Source: Vitellaria paradoxa | Taxonomy: Eukaryota > Streptophyta > Magnoliopsida > Ericales > Sapotaceae | Reading direction: 5' to 3' | Assembly: GCA_019916065.1 (NCBI GenBank) | Contig: CM034240.1 | Coordinates: 19,391,894-19,455,893 of the forward strand | DNA length: 64,000 bases | Shown here: piece after piece, positions 1 to 12,213 of the stretch | Layout: every line of letters starts with the position of its first letter | Position numbering within the stretch: the stretch's first letter is position 1 | The notes under the pieces: model-generated | What the model saw: the letters and a program-made list of their open reading frames with translations, nothing else | What the model was told of the DNA's origin: nothing | Database searches by the model: none | Made by a program: the position numbers and the translations under genes

Positions 1-868
1 AGCTTGGAGAAGAATTCCATCACAAGGATGAAAATATAAGGGGAGATTGGATCACCTTGCCTTAGGTCTTTAGCTCCTTGAAAATAACCCTTTAGAGCTC
101 CATTGATATAGATATAGAGAAGTATGGACTGGTGATACAAGCTGCAATCTGCTTGATGAACTTATTGGGGAAATGCAATGCTTTAAGTATATCCGAAATA
201 AGAGGCGGAGAGACAGAATCAAATGTCTTCATCAAATCAATTTTAAGAGCACTTCTAGGAGACATGTGCTTTTTATGGTAGTTTCTTACCAATTCTTGCA
301 TCAGGAGAACTTGGTTACAGATTGATCTACCAGCAATAAAGGCAACCTGAGTAGGCTTGATGAAGTGATAAATCACCTTTTTAAATCTGCTAGATAAGAT
401 CTTGGAGATACATTTATATATAGTGTTGCAACATGAAATAGGTCTATAATTAGTCACCATTGAGGGCTTAGCAATTTTAGGAACTAGAGCAATAATTGTG
501 GGGTTCATCTTCTTTGGTAGCTTACCTGATTCAAAGAATAATTTGATGGCTAAAGTGACATCATTGCCCACAATGTCGCAAGCCCTCTTAAAGAAGAGAG
601 GAGTGTAGTTGTTCGGTTTAGGAGCCTTGTGATCATTAAGGGAGAAAAAGGTAGCTTTGATTTCTTCACTGGTGACTTCCTCATCCAAGTGAGCAATTCC
701 AGGTAATCTGGGAGCATCTTGAAATAGTTCTATAACAAATTGAGTGGCTTCAGAAGGGTGATCTGGAGCAGTTCCCAGGAGCTTGCTGTAGTGCTGAATT
801 ATTATGGATTTTACCTGTTCATAGTCTTCATAGAATTTGCCTTGGCCATCCTTAATTATTTATATTTA
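1..868 (-). mobile_element. LINE (L1-type) reverse transcriptase fragment, 5'-truncated, runs off left edge
   Basis: Minus-strand remnant of a plant L1-type non-LTR retrotransposon. The open frame begins near 868 in the linker before the RT domain and continues through RT blocks: KAPKPNNYTPLFFK (normally KAPGPDG), NYRPISCCNTIYKCISK, AFIAGRSICNQ and the catalytic-block remnant ALKIDLMKTFDSV. Near 105-115 the frame breaks with a small indel; LRQGDPISPYIF follows in another frame at 1-60, so the element continues beyond the window. Homology stops at about 868, so endonuclease and ORF1 are missing, as expected of a 5'-truncated copy. It belongs to the same family as the complete LINE at 21321-27196, sharing the block before the RT and the GDP.SPY region. 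The frameshift and changed motif residues make it inactive. The family call is firm; the truncation point is approximate. Confidence 0.88.
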
Positions 869-877
869 AGGGCAGAT

Positions 878-1030
878 TCAGAATTTGGCATTCACCTAGG
901 CTAAACAAAAGATTTAAAGATAGAATGGGCTCAACAAAAGATTTAAAGACAGGGTAGGGTAAGTTGTATTACAAAAATTTAGATTGGGCAAAAGATTTAA
1001 AGGCAGAGTGGTATAGGTTGCAAAAATATA
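878..1030. repeat. Dispersed repeat with internal near-tandem units
   Basis: Three near-repeats follow each other, each containing a CAAAAGATTTAAAG core followed by a GGGT/GGTT-rich stretch and ACAAAAA. The same sequence type recurs at 27552-27640 and 28142-28205, where a MITE splits it. The family is not recognised; it looks like a piece of an old transposon. The (GA)n run at 1052-1072 lies just to its right. Confidence 0.5.
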
Positions 1031-3897
1031 GAATGGGCTAAATTTGAAAAAAGAGAGAGAGAGAGAGAGAGAACTTTGAACTAAAAATATCTTTTTGGGC
1101 CAAGCTATTTGTGATAGCCCTATGGTTAATCCGCAACTGTCTACAATACTATAGTAAGGAAACACTTGAGGAAATTGGTGAAATCATAATATTAATGAAA
1201 CAACCACCTGGTGAAACCTTTAATTTTTCTATTAACACCTTTTAACCATCAATAATCACTAGCAACTCGAAAGAGATATGTAAATAATTTTTGAATTTTT
1301 ATAAGTTACTTAAATAATTTTACTCTTTTTTTTTTTATTTTTCCTTAAATGCTCTTTAAGGAGCCATTACATTTATAATTTTTTTTTGTTACTCTAAATG
1401 TTTCTTAATTATTTACCATTTATATACCATCTATTAAATGATTTTTTTAAATAAAATAATAAATTAATTAAAGACACATAGGCATGGTGTTTGCCCTACT
1501 ACTAGTAATAATTAACTCTATATACTTTTAACTTTTTGTAACGTGAACTTACTTTTAACTGTCATAAGATGGAGAGAATGTGTGGAAATGAAAACGAATG
1601 GGATGTGTAAAATGAGTGTCACTCCAATATTTTAAACTTGGAATACTCGGTTTCGAATTGCTGAGAGGGAGTTATGGAAAACAATATATTAGTTAATTAA
1701 ATAAATATATTTCATCTTAATTTAATTAATTAATTAAATCAAATTAAATTATGAGTTAACTAAATTAAATTAATTAAATTAATTTTAAAAGTATGTTATT
1801 TATTAAAATAATTTTAGTTTAATAAAATATTTGAATAAAATAATCTATTTTAATATGATGTAATAAAAATAAAATAGTGTTAAAATTGACAAAATGCTTA
1901 TAACAAAAAAAAAAAAAAAATTCACTCTCTTTTTTTCTATTTTTTTCTTTCTAATTTTTCCTTTTTTTGGAATTAATAAATAAAAAAGGTTTAATAAACA
2001 ACTTTTTGTTGTCAGTTTTTCACAATTTGTAAAGATAAACAAAACACAGTAAATATAAATATTACCAAATGATGCCTTATTATTACTGCTTTATCCCTTT
2101 TCCTTTTTACTTGCTCTTATTTTCAAGTGATAAAATACTTTATCGAGTTTACAACCCATCTAGAGTCATTTTTGTATTGATGTAGGTTCTGCACCCTACA
2201 TTATTATTGTACAATTTTAATTATTGTCAATTAACCTAATAAAGAGAGGATTAATACTAAGTTCTGGAATTTGTACTAGTTATTAATATACAATTTTACC
2301 AAGTCTGGGTAGACTGAGCCAACCACCTTTTCACGATATTGAATATGTGTACATTAATGCACATGTAAAATGCTGTTTAGTTACTTTTTTCTTGAGCAAG
2401 CCACATAATTATTCCTCTTTCCACCATTAATGAAGAAAAATGTAGTATTTGTTTTCATATATCATATAAGATTTATGCATACTTGCTCTTAGATTACATT
2501 GCCCATATCTTTTCTTTTTTTCATTTAATCTCAGTTTTGTTTTATTTAGACTATTTGTTGCATTATTACCATTTGAAATTCCTACAAATACATATTTTCT
2601 AGTTTATTTATTTATTTTTTTGGTTAAGTAATTTAAGAGTTTTCTTTTTTTTTTTGGGTGGGAGAAAAGGTAGAATATTGGATAGAATCCATTAAATACT
2701 TAATCAGAGTCTTAGTAATTAAAATGTCATGTATTTGTGAGGTCTTCGATTTCAATGGAATTTCATACTAAGTTTCATTACCATGTAACTACAAGTTGAC
2801 AATTAAATTAGGGCACAATACCCAATGAACCCAAATTGAAACTTAACTTAGTATGAAATTAGGATTACATACATTTGATTTTCAATTAATTATATCTTCA
2901 AAATGAAATTGACGGCTTTTTACTAAATTGGAAGGGAAAAAATGAAATTCAATAAGAGTACTTCTATAAGAGTTTGTGTCAACTTAGTTACCTTATGATT
3001 GGTCTTAAATGGTGGATCACTATCCTTTGAATAAACATGTTACCTGGCATGCATGATGCTTGCCTCGTGCTTTTTCCATGGTCATTCTTATAGAAATATG
3101 GATTATGGCTAAGATAGTTCTGGATTAGGTGTTTCAAATGATATTATTAGACGAACAAAGTGGATTTTGTAAGTTTTCTTCTTCCCAGTAAATAGGTGCT
3201 GTTGACATCTTTAGTGCTATTTTTAAGATTTCAAAGGCAGGTCAGAATTTTGGGGATCTAAAAGTTGTAAAGATTAGTGCCTTTTAATGTGCCAAAGGTT
3301 GAAAGTTTGAAGCTTCTTGGGATGTTTTGTGCAATTTTCTTGGTAATTGACACAATTGTTTCTTACAGCAAAGCTGTTGAATGACAGTGACACGACTGCA
3401 TTGAACTGAATGAGTTCACTTAAACGAGTAGTGTTATATAGGGGATATGAACCCCTTGATATGTTAGTATGTCAATTGTTTTATTTTCATATATATATAT
3501 ATATATATATTAAGTTTATACTAGCAGTATCCCCACATTTGGTGGGATTAATTGGCTAGAAATCTTTACCCACATCCAAGTGGTAGGTAATGCAGCGGGC
3601 ATTTGAACCAGTGACCTATCACTGAACTCACCCATGTGGCTTATTGTTGCTTTGTTCTTCTTTGATAAGTATTCGTGTGTTTCAAGTATCTACTTCATTC
3701 ATGAATGTTTCTGCTCATTTTTCTTTGGAAATTGGCTAAACTTGGATATTTTAGCGTGTAGTACTCTGTGAGAGAAAGAGAGAGAGAGAGAGAGAGATCT
3801 ATTCATTTTCTTGTTGATCTTTTGGCACATTTATAGACATTAATTTAAGAATCAAACCAACATAGATCCTTTGGATATATTATGAAATGCAAAATGC
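1031..3897. other. AT-rich intergenic DNA, no gene seen
   Basis: About 2.9 kb without a supported coding region. It holds homopolymer runs (poly-A at 1904-1920), a (GA)n run at 1052-1072, an (AT)n run at 3489-3510 and a (GA)n run at about 3770-3797. A weak SINE-like stretch lies at about 3540-3650 on the minus strand. The short open frames here have low-complexity translations and no family resemblance. Confidence 0.6.
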
Positions 3898-3902
3898 ATT
3901 TT

Positions 3903-4446
3903 TGATGCACTCACGTATGAAGAGGGTAAAAAAAAGATCAAGAAGGAAAATCACAGAGTTAGATTAAACCAGAGCATTAGTGTAATTTCCCACACTCAAT
4001 CCCAATAGGAAAGGAGAGATAAATAATAGAAACCTTTTATTCTTCAAATTTTGCTTCAAATGCATACAAAGGCTGCTATTTATAGACTTTCTATAGCTCT
4101 AGATAAAAAAAAAACACTTACTTCCAAAAAAAAAAAAAAAAAACAGAAAAAAACACCAGCTTAAAAAAAAAAACTGCTGTGCAGTATTAAAACTCTTGTA
4201 GGCTCTTAAACTCTCAAAACAACCATAACATACACTTAAAATCTGCCACAATTGCACTCATAAAAACTATTGGAGCAGACTCTTAAAGTCAGACTTTTGA
4301 AATTGCTGCAATTGCACTCTTAAAATCTGCCATAACAGCTGTAATCTTCTTAAAAACCTGCTATAATTATTCTTAAGAACCAGACCCTTCACTTATTTTT
4401 GCGATCTAATTCTTCCATGAATGCAAGGGCAAGTTGGTCTACATCA
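3903..4446 (-). repeat. Gypsy 3' LTR (left end in window)
   Basis: A 544-bp LTR closely matching 15556-16066 apart from substitutions, poly-A length changes and small indels. In element orientation it starts TGATGTAGACC and ends at the TGATGC inverted copy. The polypurine-like AGAGGGACTGA sits immediately upstream in the minus orientation (about 4444-4454). Confidence 0.9.
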
Positions 4447-4449
4447 GTC

Positions 4450-5551
4450 CCTCTAGCTGAGAAAATTCGACCTCAAGTTGGTGTTATCTTCGTTGGAAAA
4501 ATCCCCATAATATGGCACCAAATGGCGAACGTTGAACATATCGAAAGTCTTGATATGGCTTGGAATTTTCAGCTTGTATGCATTGTCATTAATCCTTTCC
4601 AATACTTCACATGGTCCAATCTTTCTTGCACTCAACTTGTTATATTCACCTGCTGAATAGCAATCTGTTATTAGAATAGCCCAAACATAGTCCCTGACTT
4701 CAAATATCACTTGCCTGCCCTTATCAACATGTCTTTTATACTTTTGGTTGCTTTCTTCAATTTGTTGCCGCACATTCTCATGAATTTTCTTGATTTGTTC
4801 CACTAAATCTTCAGCTTTTGGACTCACCTGAGTTGTGATACGAAGAGGAACAAGATTCAAAATATTATTTGGATTACGTTCATAAACAATCTCAAGTGGA
4901 CTCATTATAGTAGTGCCATTGTTGGACCTGTTAAAAGCAAATTCAATATGAGAAAGAATTTGATCCCACTACTTAAGGTTGCTCCCAACATGACTATGAC
5001 TCAAATTCTCTAAGCTTTGGTTGATAACCTCAGTTTGCCCATCTGTTTAAGGATGGTACGCTGAGCTGTAGTTGAGATCAGATCCTAATTTCTTTCGAAA
5101 AGTCCTCCAAAATTGGCTAATGAGCTTCCTATCTCAATCTGAAGTAATTGAATTTGGGCACACTATGCAAAGGGACAATTTCTTTGAAATACAATTAAGC
5201 AATCTGAGGAGCATCCATGGTCTTCCTACATGGTATAAAATGTGCCATCTTTGAGAATCTATCAACAACAACTAGAACAGAATCCATACCTCTTTGTGTT
5301 CAAGGAAGTCCGAGCACAGAATCCATGCTAACTTCAGTCCATGGAGTACTTGGGGTTGGCAGTGGCATATATAACCTGCGTTTGTAGAACTTCCCTTAGA
5401 CACTTGACAAATATGACAACATTCAATCAACCAGTTGACATCTCTTTTTAGTTTTGGCCAAAAGTAATTGGCTTCAACTAAAGCATGTGTTTTGTCTCTG
5501 CCAAAGTGCCTTTCATTATATATGTGTCGAAGAATTTTCTCCCTCAAAGAA
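4450..5551 (-). pseudogene. Gypsy integrase, C-terminal part (decayed)
   Basis: Minus-strand integrase remnant to the left of the copia insertion. At 5272-5574 a zinc-binding HHCC region is visible (HIYNERHFGRDKTHAL, then CCHICQVSKG), as in Ty3/gypsy integrases. The catalytic core at 4906-5270 is interrupted by stops. The C-terminal region at 4453-4905 (MSPLEIVYERNPNN; KYKRHVDKGRQVIFEVRDYVW; GPCEVLERINDNAYKL; FNVRHLVPYYGD) is well preserved. It resembles the GPY-type C-terminus that precedes a chromodomain in chromoviruses, but nothing resembling a chromodomain follows before the LTR. The copia element cut the reading frame at TAATC (5552-5556), within the zinc-binding region. Confidence 0.85.
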
Positions 5552-5556
5552 TAATC

Positions 5557-5966
5557 TGTTGGAAAAATAATCAATTGTGGGCCAAATATGTTATTTGTGT
5601 ATTATAGGCTATCATAAAGGTTAAGCCCATTTAAAGTGATCTGTTAAAGTTTTAAGGTTTTGGACTTTATAACATCTCAATTTTGTATGGACCTTTAATT
5701 TGTAGATACCTAAGCCTATATTTCTATTTTATGATGGGCCGAATAGAAGTAGGGTTTCTAAAGTTATTATAAATAGGTTATGGTCCCCAGGTCATATGGA
5801 AGATTTTTCTAATCAATCTGACATCCCATCATCAGAGAGAATTAGGAAAAGAAACTTACGTATAGACTTGGAAGATCAAGAACCATGAGATTGCAACTAT
5901 GGATTTAGGTATGCTTCCGCATTAATTTATTTTCTTGATGATTCAATATGAATTAAATAATCAACA
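5557..5966 (+). repeat. Copia 5' LTR
   Basis: 410 bp, the same length as the partner at 11804-12213, starting TGTTGGAAAAATAATC and ending AATCAACA. The differences between the two are substitutions, mainly transitions. Confidence 0.96.
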
Positions 5967-5968
5967 AG

Positions 5969-5981
5969 TGGTATCAGAGCC
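5969..5981 (+). other. Copia primer binding site
   Basis: TGGTATCAGAGCC, two bases after the 5' LTR, complements the 3' end of plant initiator tRNA-Met, the usual primer of plant copia elements. Confidence 0.92.
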
Positions 5982-6589
5982 TACTCATGTTGAATCATTG
6001 AGAAATTTTATTTGGATTCAGATTTGATAACTAGGGTTTAAAACTTTGGAATTAAATTTTTTATTTTTTAGATTCTAGTTTCAATTGGTGTATATTTTTG
6101 ATCTGTTTGTACACATCTTTTGATTTTCTTTTATGCCATTGGTATACAAATATTTTGATTTGTTCGTATACAAATGGATTCAGTGGAGTCAATGTTCGTA
6201 TATTTTTTTTTTCGGTTCATTCGGCCGCCGTCGCCGCCATAGATATATATATATATATATGTGTATGCGTGTGTGTGTTTGTTTCTTTAAATTCACGCTG
6301 GAAAGTTGAATGGACCTTCAATGGGCATGAATTTGTCTTTTAGCTAATTTGTTTTCTAATGAATCTTGAATGGCCATGATAGTAACCGAGTCTTCCAAGT
6401 TTGAAAAGTCAACAAAGGCTTCCAAGTTTTGTTTAATGAATATTAAATGGCCATTGATTTTGTCTTTTAGTTATCGAATGCATCTGTGAAAGGTTTTGGC
6501 AATTTTGTGGATTCAAACTAAAATAAGTTATTTGAGTCGATACTTGCACGCGAGTTACAATTTCAGACTTTTCCGAATATATGTGTTTT

Positions 6590-6621
<32 letters not shown>

Positions 6622-7354
6622 GGAATTAAAAAAAAAGGCGTTGACTTTTCCTTTTGCAACTTTACAAACCTGCACAGATTCATGAACATTTATGAATGTA
6701 TGCTTTTGGTGAATTTTTCTGAATGTTTAAATCATCACCAAGTCCAAAGTTAAATTTTCGACGATGGCTCATTCAAATTTTCGGCGATGGCTCATTCAAA
6801 TTATTTTTCTTTTAATTAATATATATATATATATATATATTTTGAATTATGATAATTAGGAATTAATTAAGGAATCAATTTAAATTCAAAATTTGGTATT
6901 ATTAATTTTGGGTATATAATATTCACTAATAAATTAATGGAAGCAACATGTTGCCAAAGCAACCTCTCTTATGGAAATTATTTTATTTTGAATATTAGAA
7001 GGTTGTGTGTATGTATTTATTCATGCGGGTATTGGCCGGCTCAAAGGAAGGCTAATATTTGGTAGAATTACATATACACCTGTGGTGGTAAATATGTGAT
7101 AATTATTAGGTTTTCATGTGAATAGTAAGTCAATCCAAAGATAGACTTATTATTTGACAGGAATTATTGTCAATGTTTGATCACTACAACATGAGTACTG
7201 CTTACAATTAATATTACTGTCCAAAGACTTGATATTAATGTTGTGCTGGGTATCTTGAAATGGGTTTACCATTATTTGAATTTGTTGATTATTGATTATG
7301 TTTATTAATGTGAGCATGGTTTTCTTTGGTTGTTTTGTTCTCAATACAGCTAAT
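5982..7354 (+). other. Copia untranslated leader, ~1.37 kb, microsatellite-rich
   Basis: This non-coding stretch between the primer site and gag is unusually long for a copia element. It holds three (AT)n runs at about 6242-6260, 6598-6620 and 6821-6841. The stretch just before gag ends TTCTCAATACAG at about 7338-7349, which looks like a splice acceptor, but no splicing can be shown from DNA alone. Confidence 0.6.
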
Positions 7355-8150
7355 ATGTCTGCTACTACCATATCTGCCAATATAAATTATATTCCGATGC
7401 TGAATGGGACAAACTTCAAGGATTGGAAAGAGAACATATTAATTGTTCTTGGCTGCATGGATCTAGACCTTGCGCTTAGGATTGAGCAACCAGCTTCTCT
7501 TACGGCTGAAAGTTCACTTGATGACAAGAGGAACTTTGAGAAGTGGGAACGCTCAAACTGCATGAGTCTTATGATCATTAAGCGCGGCATTCCAAAAGCC
7601 TTTAGGGGCGCAGTATCCGAGGGGACAACTAATGCCAAGGAGTTCCTTGCCGAGATTGAAAAGCATTTTGCTAAAAACGATAAGGCTGAAACAAGCACGC
7701 TTTTGCAATGCTTGATTTCAATGAAGTATAAAGGCAAAGGAAACATAAGGGAGTACATTATGGAGATGTCCAATATTGCTTCTAAACTTAAGAGATTAAA
7801 GCTTGAGCTATCTGATGACTTGCTCGTGCATTTGGTATTAATCTCGCTTCCTGCACAATTCAGTCACTTTAAGGTCAGTTACAACTGCCAGAAAGAGAAA
7901 TGGTCTCTAAATGAGCTCATTTCTTATTGTGTGCAAGAAGAAGAAAGGTTGAAGCAAGATAGGACTGAAAGTGCTCACTTGGCAAGCACATCTAAAGACA
8001 AGGGCGAGAAAAGAAAGAAAGAACAAGAAGCTGCAACTAAGGGTTCAGTACAAAAGAAATAGCAGCAGAAAATTGACAGCTGCTTCTTTTGTAACAAAAC
8101 TGGACATCTCAAGAAAGATTGTGCCAAATATCACGCTTCGCGTGCAAAGA
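7355..8150 (+). pseudogene. Copia gag (decayed)
   Basis: Gag of the UBN2 type: LNGTNFKDWKENILIVLG near the N-terminus, then LLQCLISMKYKGKGNIREY and LPAQFSHFKVSY, ending in a lysine-rich tail. A TAG stop at 8060-8062 cuts it just before a zinc knuckle (CFFCNKTGHLKKDC at about 8082-8123, same frame). I chose the ATG at 7355 (MSATT) over the upstream in-frame ATG at 7292 because family resemblance starts there and a possible splice acceptor precedes it. The protein would form the virus-like particle. Confidence 0.88.
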
Positions 8151-9720
8151 AAGGTACAATTCTTACTTTGGTTTGTTCTGAGGTTAATTTAGCTTCAGTA
8201 CCTAGAAACACTTGGTGGCTAGATTCTGGTGCTACTACTCACATGAGTGTTTCTATGCAGGGTTGCCTGAGCTACCGAAAGTCAAATGATGGTGAAAGAT
8301 ACATCTTTGTGGGAAATGGCAAGTTGGGCAAGTCGGTGGAAGTTGATGCAATAGGCACTTTTAGGTTATTATTAGGAACTGGTTATTATTTGGATTTGAA
8401 AGACACTTTTGTTTTACCGTCTTTTAGATGGAATTTGATTTCTGTTTCTTTATTAGACAAATCTGGATATTGTTGTTCATTTGGAAACAATCAGTTTAGT
8501 CTTTCATTAAATTCAAATACTATTAGTACTGGTTCATTATGTGTATATGATAACTTATACTTGCTCGATACTATTGCATCATATAATAAAACCTTGCATG
8601 TGCAATCACGGGGTACTAAACGCAAATTAAATAAAGAAAATTCAGCGTCATTGTGGCACAAGCGGTTAGGTCATATCTCAAAAGATAGAATTGGGAGACT
8701 TGTGTCTGATGGCATTTTGGATTCCCTTGATTTTTCAGACTTCGATGTTTGCATTAATTGCATTAAGGGAAAATAGACCAAAACTAAGAGATTAGGTGCC
8801 AACAGAACTTCAAACGTCTTAGAATTGATACATACAGATATTTGTGGTCCATTCCTATGGTTTCTTGGAATGGTCAACAATATTTTATATCATTTGTAGA
8901 CGATTACTCACGCTATGGGTACCTAAATCTCATTCATGAGAAGTCTCAGTCACTAGACGTGTTCAAAGCTTTTAAAGTTAAGGTTGAGAGTCAACTCAAC
9001 AAAAGGATTAAAAGCATTAGATCTGATCGTGGTGGTGAGTACTACGGAAGATATGACGGTTTAGGAAAACAACGTCTAGGACCATTTGCTAAATTCCTAG
9101 AGGAGTGTGGAATCGTCCCATAGTACACCATACCAGGATCCTCTAGCATGAATGGTGTAGCTGAGAGACGAAACAGAACTCTAAAAGACATGGTAAGGAG
9201 TATGATTAGTCATTCTACCTTACCAGAATCACTCTGGGGAGAAGCATTTAAGACTGCAGCTTACATTCTTAATAGAGTACCCACTAAAGCAGCTGCCAAA
9301 ACACCTTATGAGCTTTGGACAGGCAAAAAGCCTAGTTTAAAGCATTTTCACATTTGGGGATGTCCAACTGAGGCAAAGCCTTATAGGCCACATGAAAATA
9401 AATTGGACTCCAAAACAGTGAGCAGTTACTTTATTGGTTACTTTGAGCGATCAAGGGGCTACAAATTTTATGATCCCACACTTAGGTCAATTTTTGAAAT
9501 GGGAACTGCAATATTTCTTGACCATGTTGATTTAGGGGGGAGAAATAAGATTAGAGACATTGTCTTTGAGTAGGAATCGGTTTCGATTCCTACTATCCTT
9601 TATGACAATGTGCAGGCTTCTATACCTGTGATTGATCAAGAAGGAAATCAGGAACCTCAACAAGACAATGTTGAGCAACCTCCCATCCAGAATGATCCAG
9701 AAGAATAAAATCAACAACCT
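8151..9720 (+). pseudogene. Copia protease and integrase (decayed)
   Basis: The protease active site is visible as WWLDSGATTHMS at about 8212-8247. The GAG-pre-integrase block LWHKRLGHISKDRIG follows, with a C-x2-C pair near 8750. A TAG at 8774 and a one-base shift near 8857 interrupt the frame. The integrase core then shows FVDDYSRYGYL, IRSDRGGEY and [15 protein letters not shown], giving the D, D, E triad, followed by the usual [17 protein letters not shown]. More stops fall at 9121, 9571 and 9706. All catalytic residues are retained, so the damage is by stops rather than domain erosion. Confidence 0.93.
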
Positions 9721-11406
9721 CAAGAACTAAGGAGATCCACGAGAGAAAGGAGAAGTGCTATTTTAGATGATTATATTGTATTTCTCCAAGAACATGAGAA
9801 AGATATTAGAATGGTGAAAAATGATCCAATTAACTTTCATCAGGCCATGCAGGGTTCTAACTCTCAATAGTGGATTGATGCCATGAATGAGGAGTATAAG
9901 TCTATGTAAGACAATAAAGTTTGGGATCTTGTCCCATTACTAGAAAGTGCGAAACCCATTGGTTGTAAATGGACATTTAAAACCAAAAGGGATTCGAATA
10001 GTAATGTGGAAATATATAAGGCTCGTCTTGTAGCAAAAGGCTTTACCCAAAAGGAGGGCATCGACTTTAAAGAGACTTTCTCTCCGATTTCTACGAAAGA
10101 CTCTTTTAGAACTATTATGGCGCTTGTTGTACATTTTTATCTTAAGTTATATCAGATGGATGTTAAGACGGCGTTTCTTAATGGTGACATTAATGAAACG
10201 ATTTATATGGTGCAACTAGAAAATTTTGTATCACGAGACTCAAAGAATATGGTTTGGAAATTAAAGAAATCCATCTATGGACTCAAACAAGCTTCCCGTC
10301 GATGGTACCACAAATTTCACCAAGTAATTGTCTCGTTTGTTTTTGAGGTAAATGCTGTGGATGATTGTGTGTATCATAAGTTTAGTGGAAGTAAGTATAT
10401 TTTGCAGGTTTTATATGTTGATGACATATTGCTTGTCACAAATGATATAGGCATGTTGCATGAAACTAAGAGATTTCTATCAAAGAATTTTGAGATGAAA
10501 GATCTTGGTGATGCATCTTTTGTATTAGGGATTCAGATACATCGAGATCGCCCTCGGGGAATTCTTGGATTATCACAAAAGGCCTATATCAATAAGATAC
10601 TTAAAAGATTTGGCATGCAGGAATATAAACCAGGTGACACCCCTGTCACTAAGGGAGACAAATTTAGTCTCAATCAGTGCCCTAAAAATGACCTTGAAGT
10701 TAAGGAGATGCATAAAATTCCCTACACTTCAGTTGTTGGGAGCCTAATGTATGCTCAAGTTTGTACAGGTCCAGACATGGCATTCATTGTTGGAATGTTA
10801 GGCAGATATTTAAGCAATCCTGGGATGGATCATTAGAAAGCAGCCAAACTGGTTTTGAAGTACTTACAGAAAACAAAGGACTACATGCTCACTTATAAGA
10901 AATCGGATCAGTTGGAGATCGTTGGGTTTTCTGATTCCGATTTTGCTAAATGCCAAGATAGTAGAAGATCCACATCAGGTTACATCTACCTGCTGGCTGG
11001 AGGAGCTATTTCCTGGAAGAGTGCCAAGCAGACACTTATAGCTTCTTCTACTATGGCAGTAGAGTTCATAGCTTGTTATGAGGCATCTAATCATGGAATA
11101 TGGCTGCAGAATTTTGTCACTGGGTTGCGAATTTTTAAATAATGTTGAAAGACCATTGAAGTTATTTTGTGACAATAAGTCAGCTGTGCTATATTCCAAC
11201 AACAACAGGAGCTCTTCGAAGTCTAAACACATAGACATCAAGTTCCTAGTTGTTAAGGAGAAAGTTTAGAGTGGTCAGGTGTCTATAGAACATATTAGCA
11301 CAAACTCTATGATTGCGGATCCGCTTACTAAAGGCTTACCACCTAAGGTTTTTCATGAGCACGTAACTCATATGGGTGTTGTATCATTTGATGATATGTT
11401 GGTTTA
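9721..11406 (+). pseudogene. Copia reverse transcriptase and RNase H (decayed)
   Basis: RT begins after stops at 9868 and 9907 with KPIGCKWTFKTKRD, then YKARLVAKGFTQKEGIDF, YQMDVKTAFLNGDINE and the catalytic LYVDDILLVTND at about 10410-10445. The stop at 10834 replaces a tryptophan normally found there. RNase H follows (VGFSDSDFAKCQDSRRSTSG; SSTMAVEFIACYEAS), with a frameshift near 11130 and a TAG at 11267. The C-terminal ADPLTKGLPPKVF closes the polyprotein near 11406. Key residues survive. Confidence 0.94.
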
Positions 11407-11793
11407 GTGGGAGTTTGTATTTGGATGCTTTTCAGTTGTAAACACATTTTATGGATTTATTTTCTGCAGAATAAGATATATGGTTTATTTGCACTCTGAA
11501 TATATTTATTATGATCTCACTAAAGAATAAGGTTGGACCAGTTGGAAATAGGCATGTTTAGATCACATTACATGTAATTTCCATGCTACACATCCATACT
11601 TGATCTATGTCGTTGATTATATTAATATATGTGACTATTGATGGGTTTAGTTATGATACATATAACGAAAGTCGCTTTAATCCTATATTGATATAATTGA
11701 TGGACCACATTGCATAGAGATGTTTGATAATGATAGCAAATTTTGAGCTTATAAGGTTACTTTTATAATGCACAAACTAAAATATCTGGCCCA

Positions 11794-11803
11794 AGTGGGA
11801 GAT
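11794..11803 (+). other. Copia polypurine tract
   Basis: The purine-rich AAGTGGGAGAT lies directly before the 3' LTR, in the usual position and of the usual composition for plant copia elements. Confidence 0.85.
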
Positions 11804-12213
11804 TGTTGGAAAAATAATCAATTGTGGGCCAAATATGTTATTTGTGTGTTATAGGCTATCATAAAGGTTAAGCCCATTTAAAGTGGCCTGTTAAGGTTTT
11901 AAGGTTTTGGACTTTATAACATCTCAATTTTGTATGGACCTTTAATGTGTAGATACCTAAGCCCATATTTCTATTTTATGATGGGCCGAATAGAAGTAGG
12001 GTTTCTAAAGTTATTATAAATAGGTTATGGTCCCCAAGTCATATGGAAGAGTTTTTTAATTAATCTGACATCCTATCATCAGAGAGAATTAGGAAAAGAA
12101 ACATACATATAGACTTAGAAGATCAAAAACCACGAGATTGCAACTATAGATTCAGGTACGCTTCCGCATTAATTTATTTTCTCGATGATTAGATATGAAT
12201 TAAATAATCAACA
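11804..12213 (+). repeat. Copia 3' LTR
   Basis: 410 bp, partner of 5557-5966. About 22 differences counted by eye (about 5%), no indels. Confidence 0.96.

Larger units (their letters stand above)
5557..12213 (+). mobile_element. Ty1/copia LTR retrotransposon nested in the gypsy integrase
   Basis: A 6,657-bp copia-order element (gag, protease, integrase, RT, RNase H) bounded by two 410-bp LTRs that begin TGTTGG and end CAACA. It is flanked by a perfect 5-bp duplication TAATC (5552-5556 and 12214-12218) of the host gypsy integrase sequence. By eye the two LTRs differ at about 22 of 410 positions, so the insertion is not recent; the host element must be older. Nine in-frame stops and two frameshifts interrupt the coding region, so this copy is non-autonomous. 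Confidence 0.96.

Noticed and set aside
4399..5254. Plus-strand frames at the left end of the gypsy element
   Set aside because: They are antisense shadows of the integrase on the minus strand, which shows clear domain motifs.
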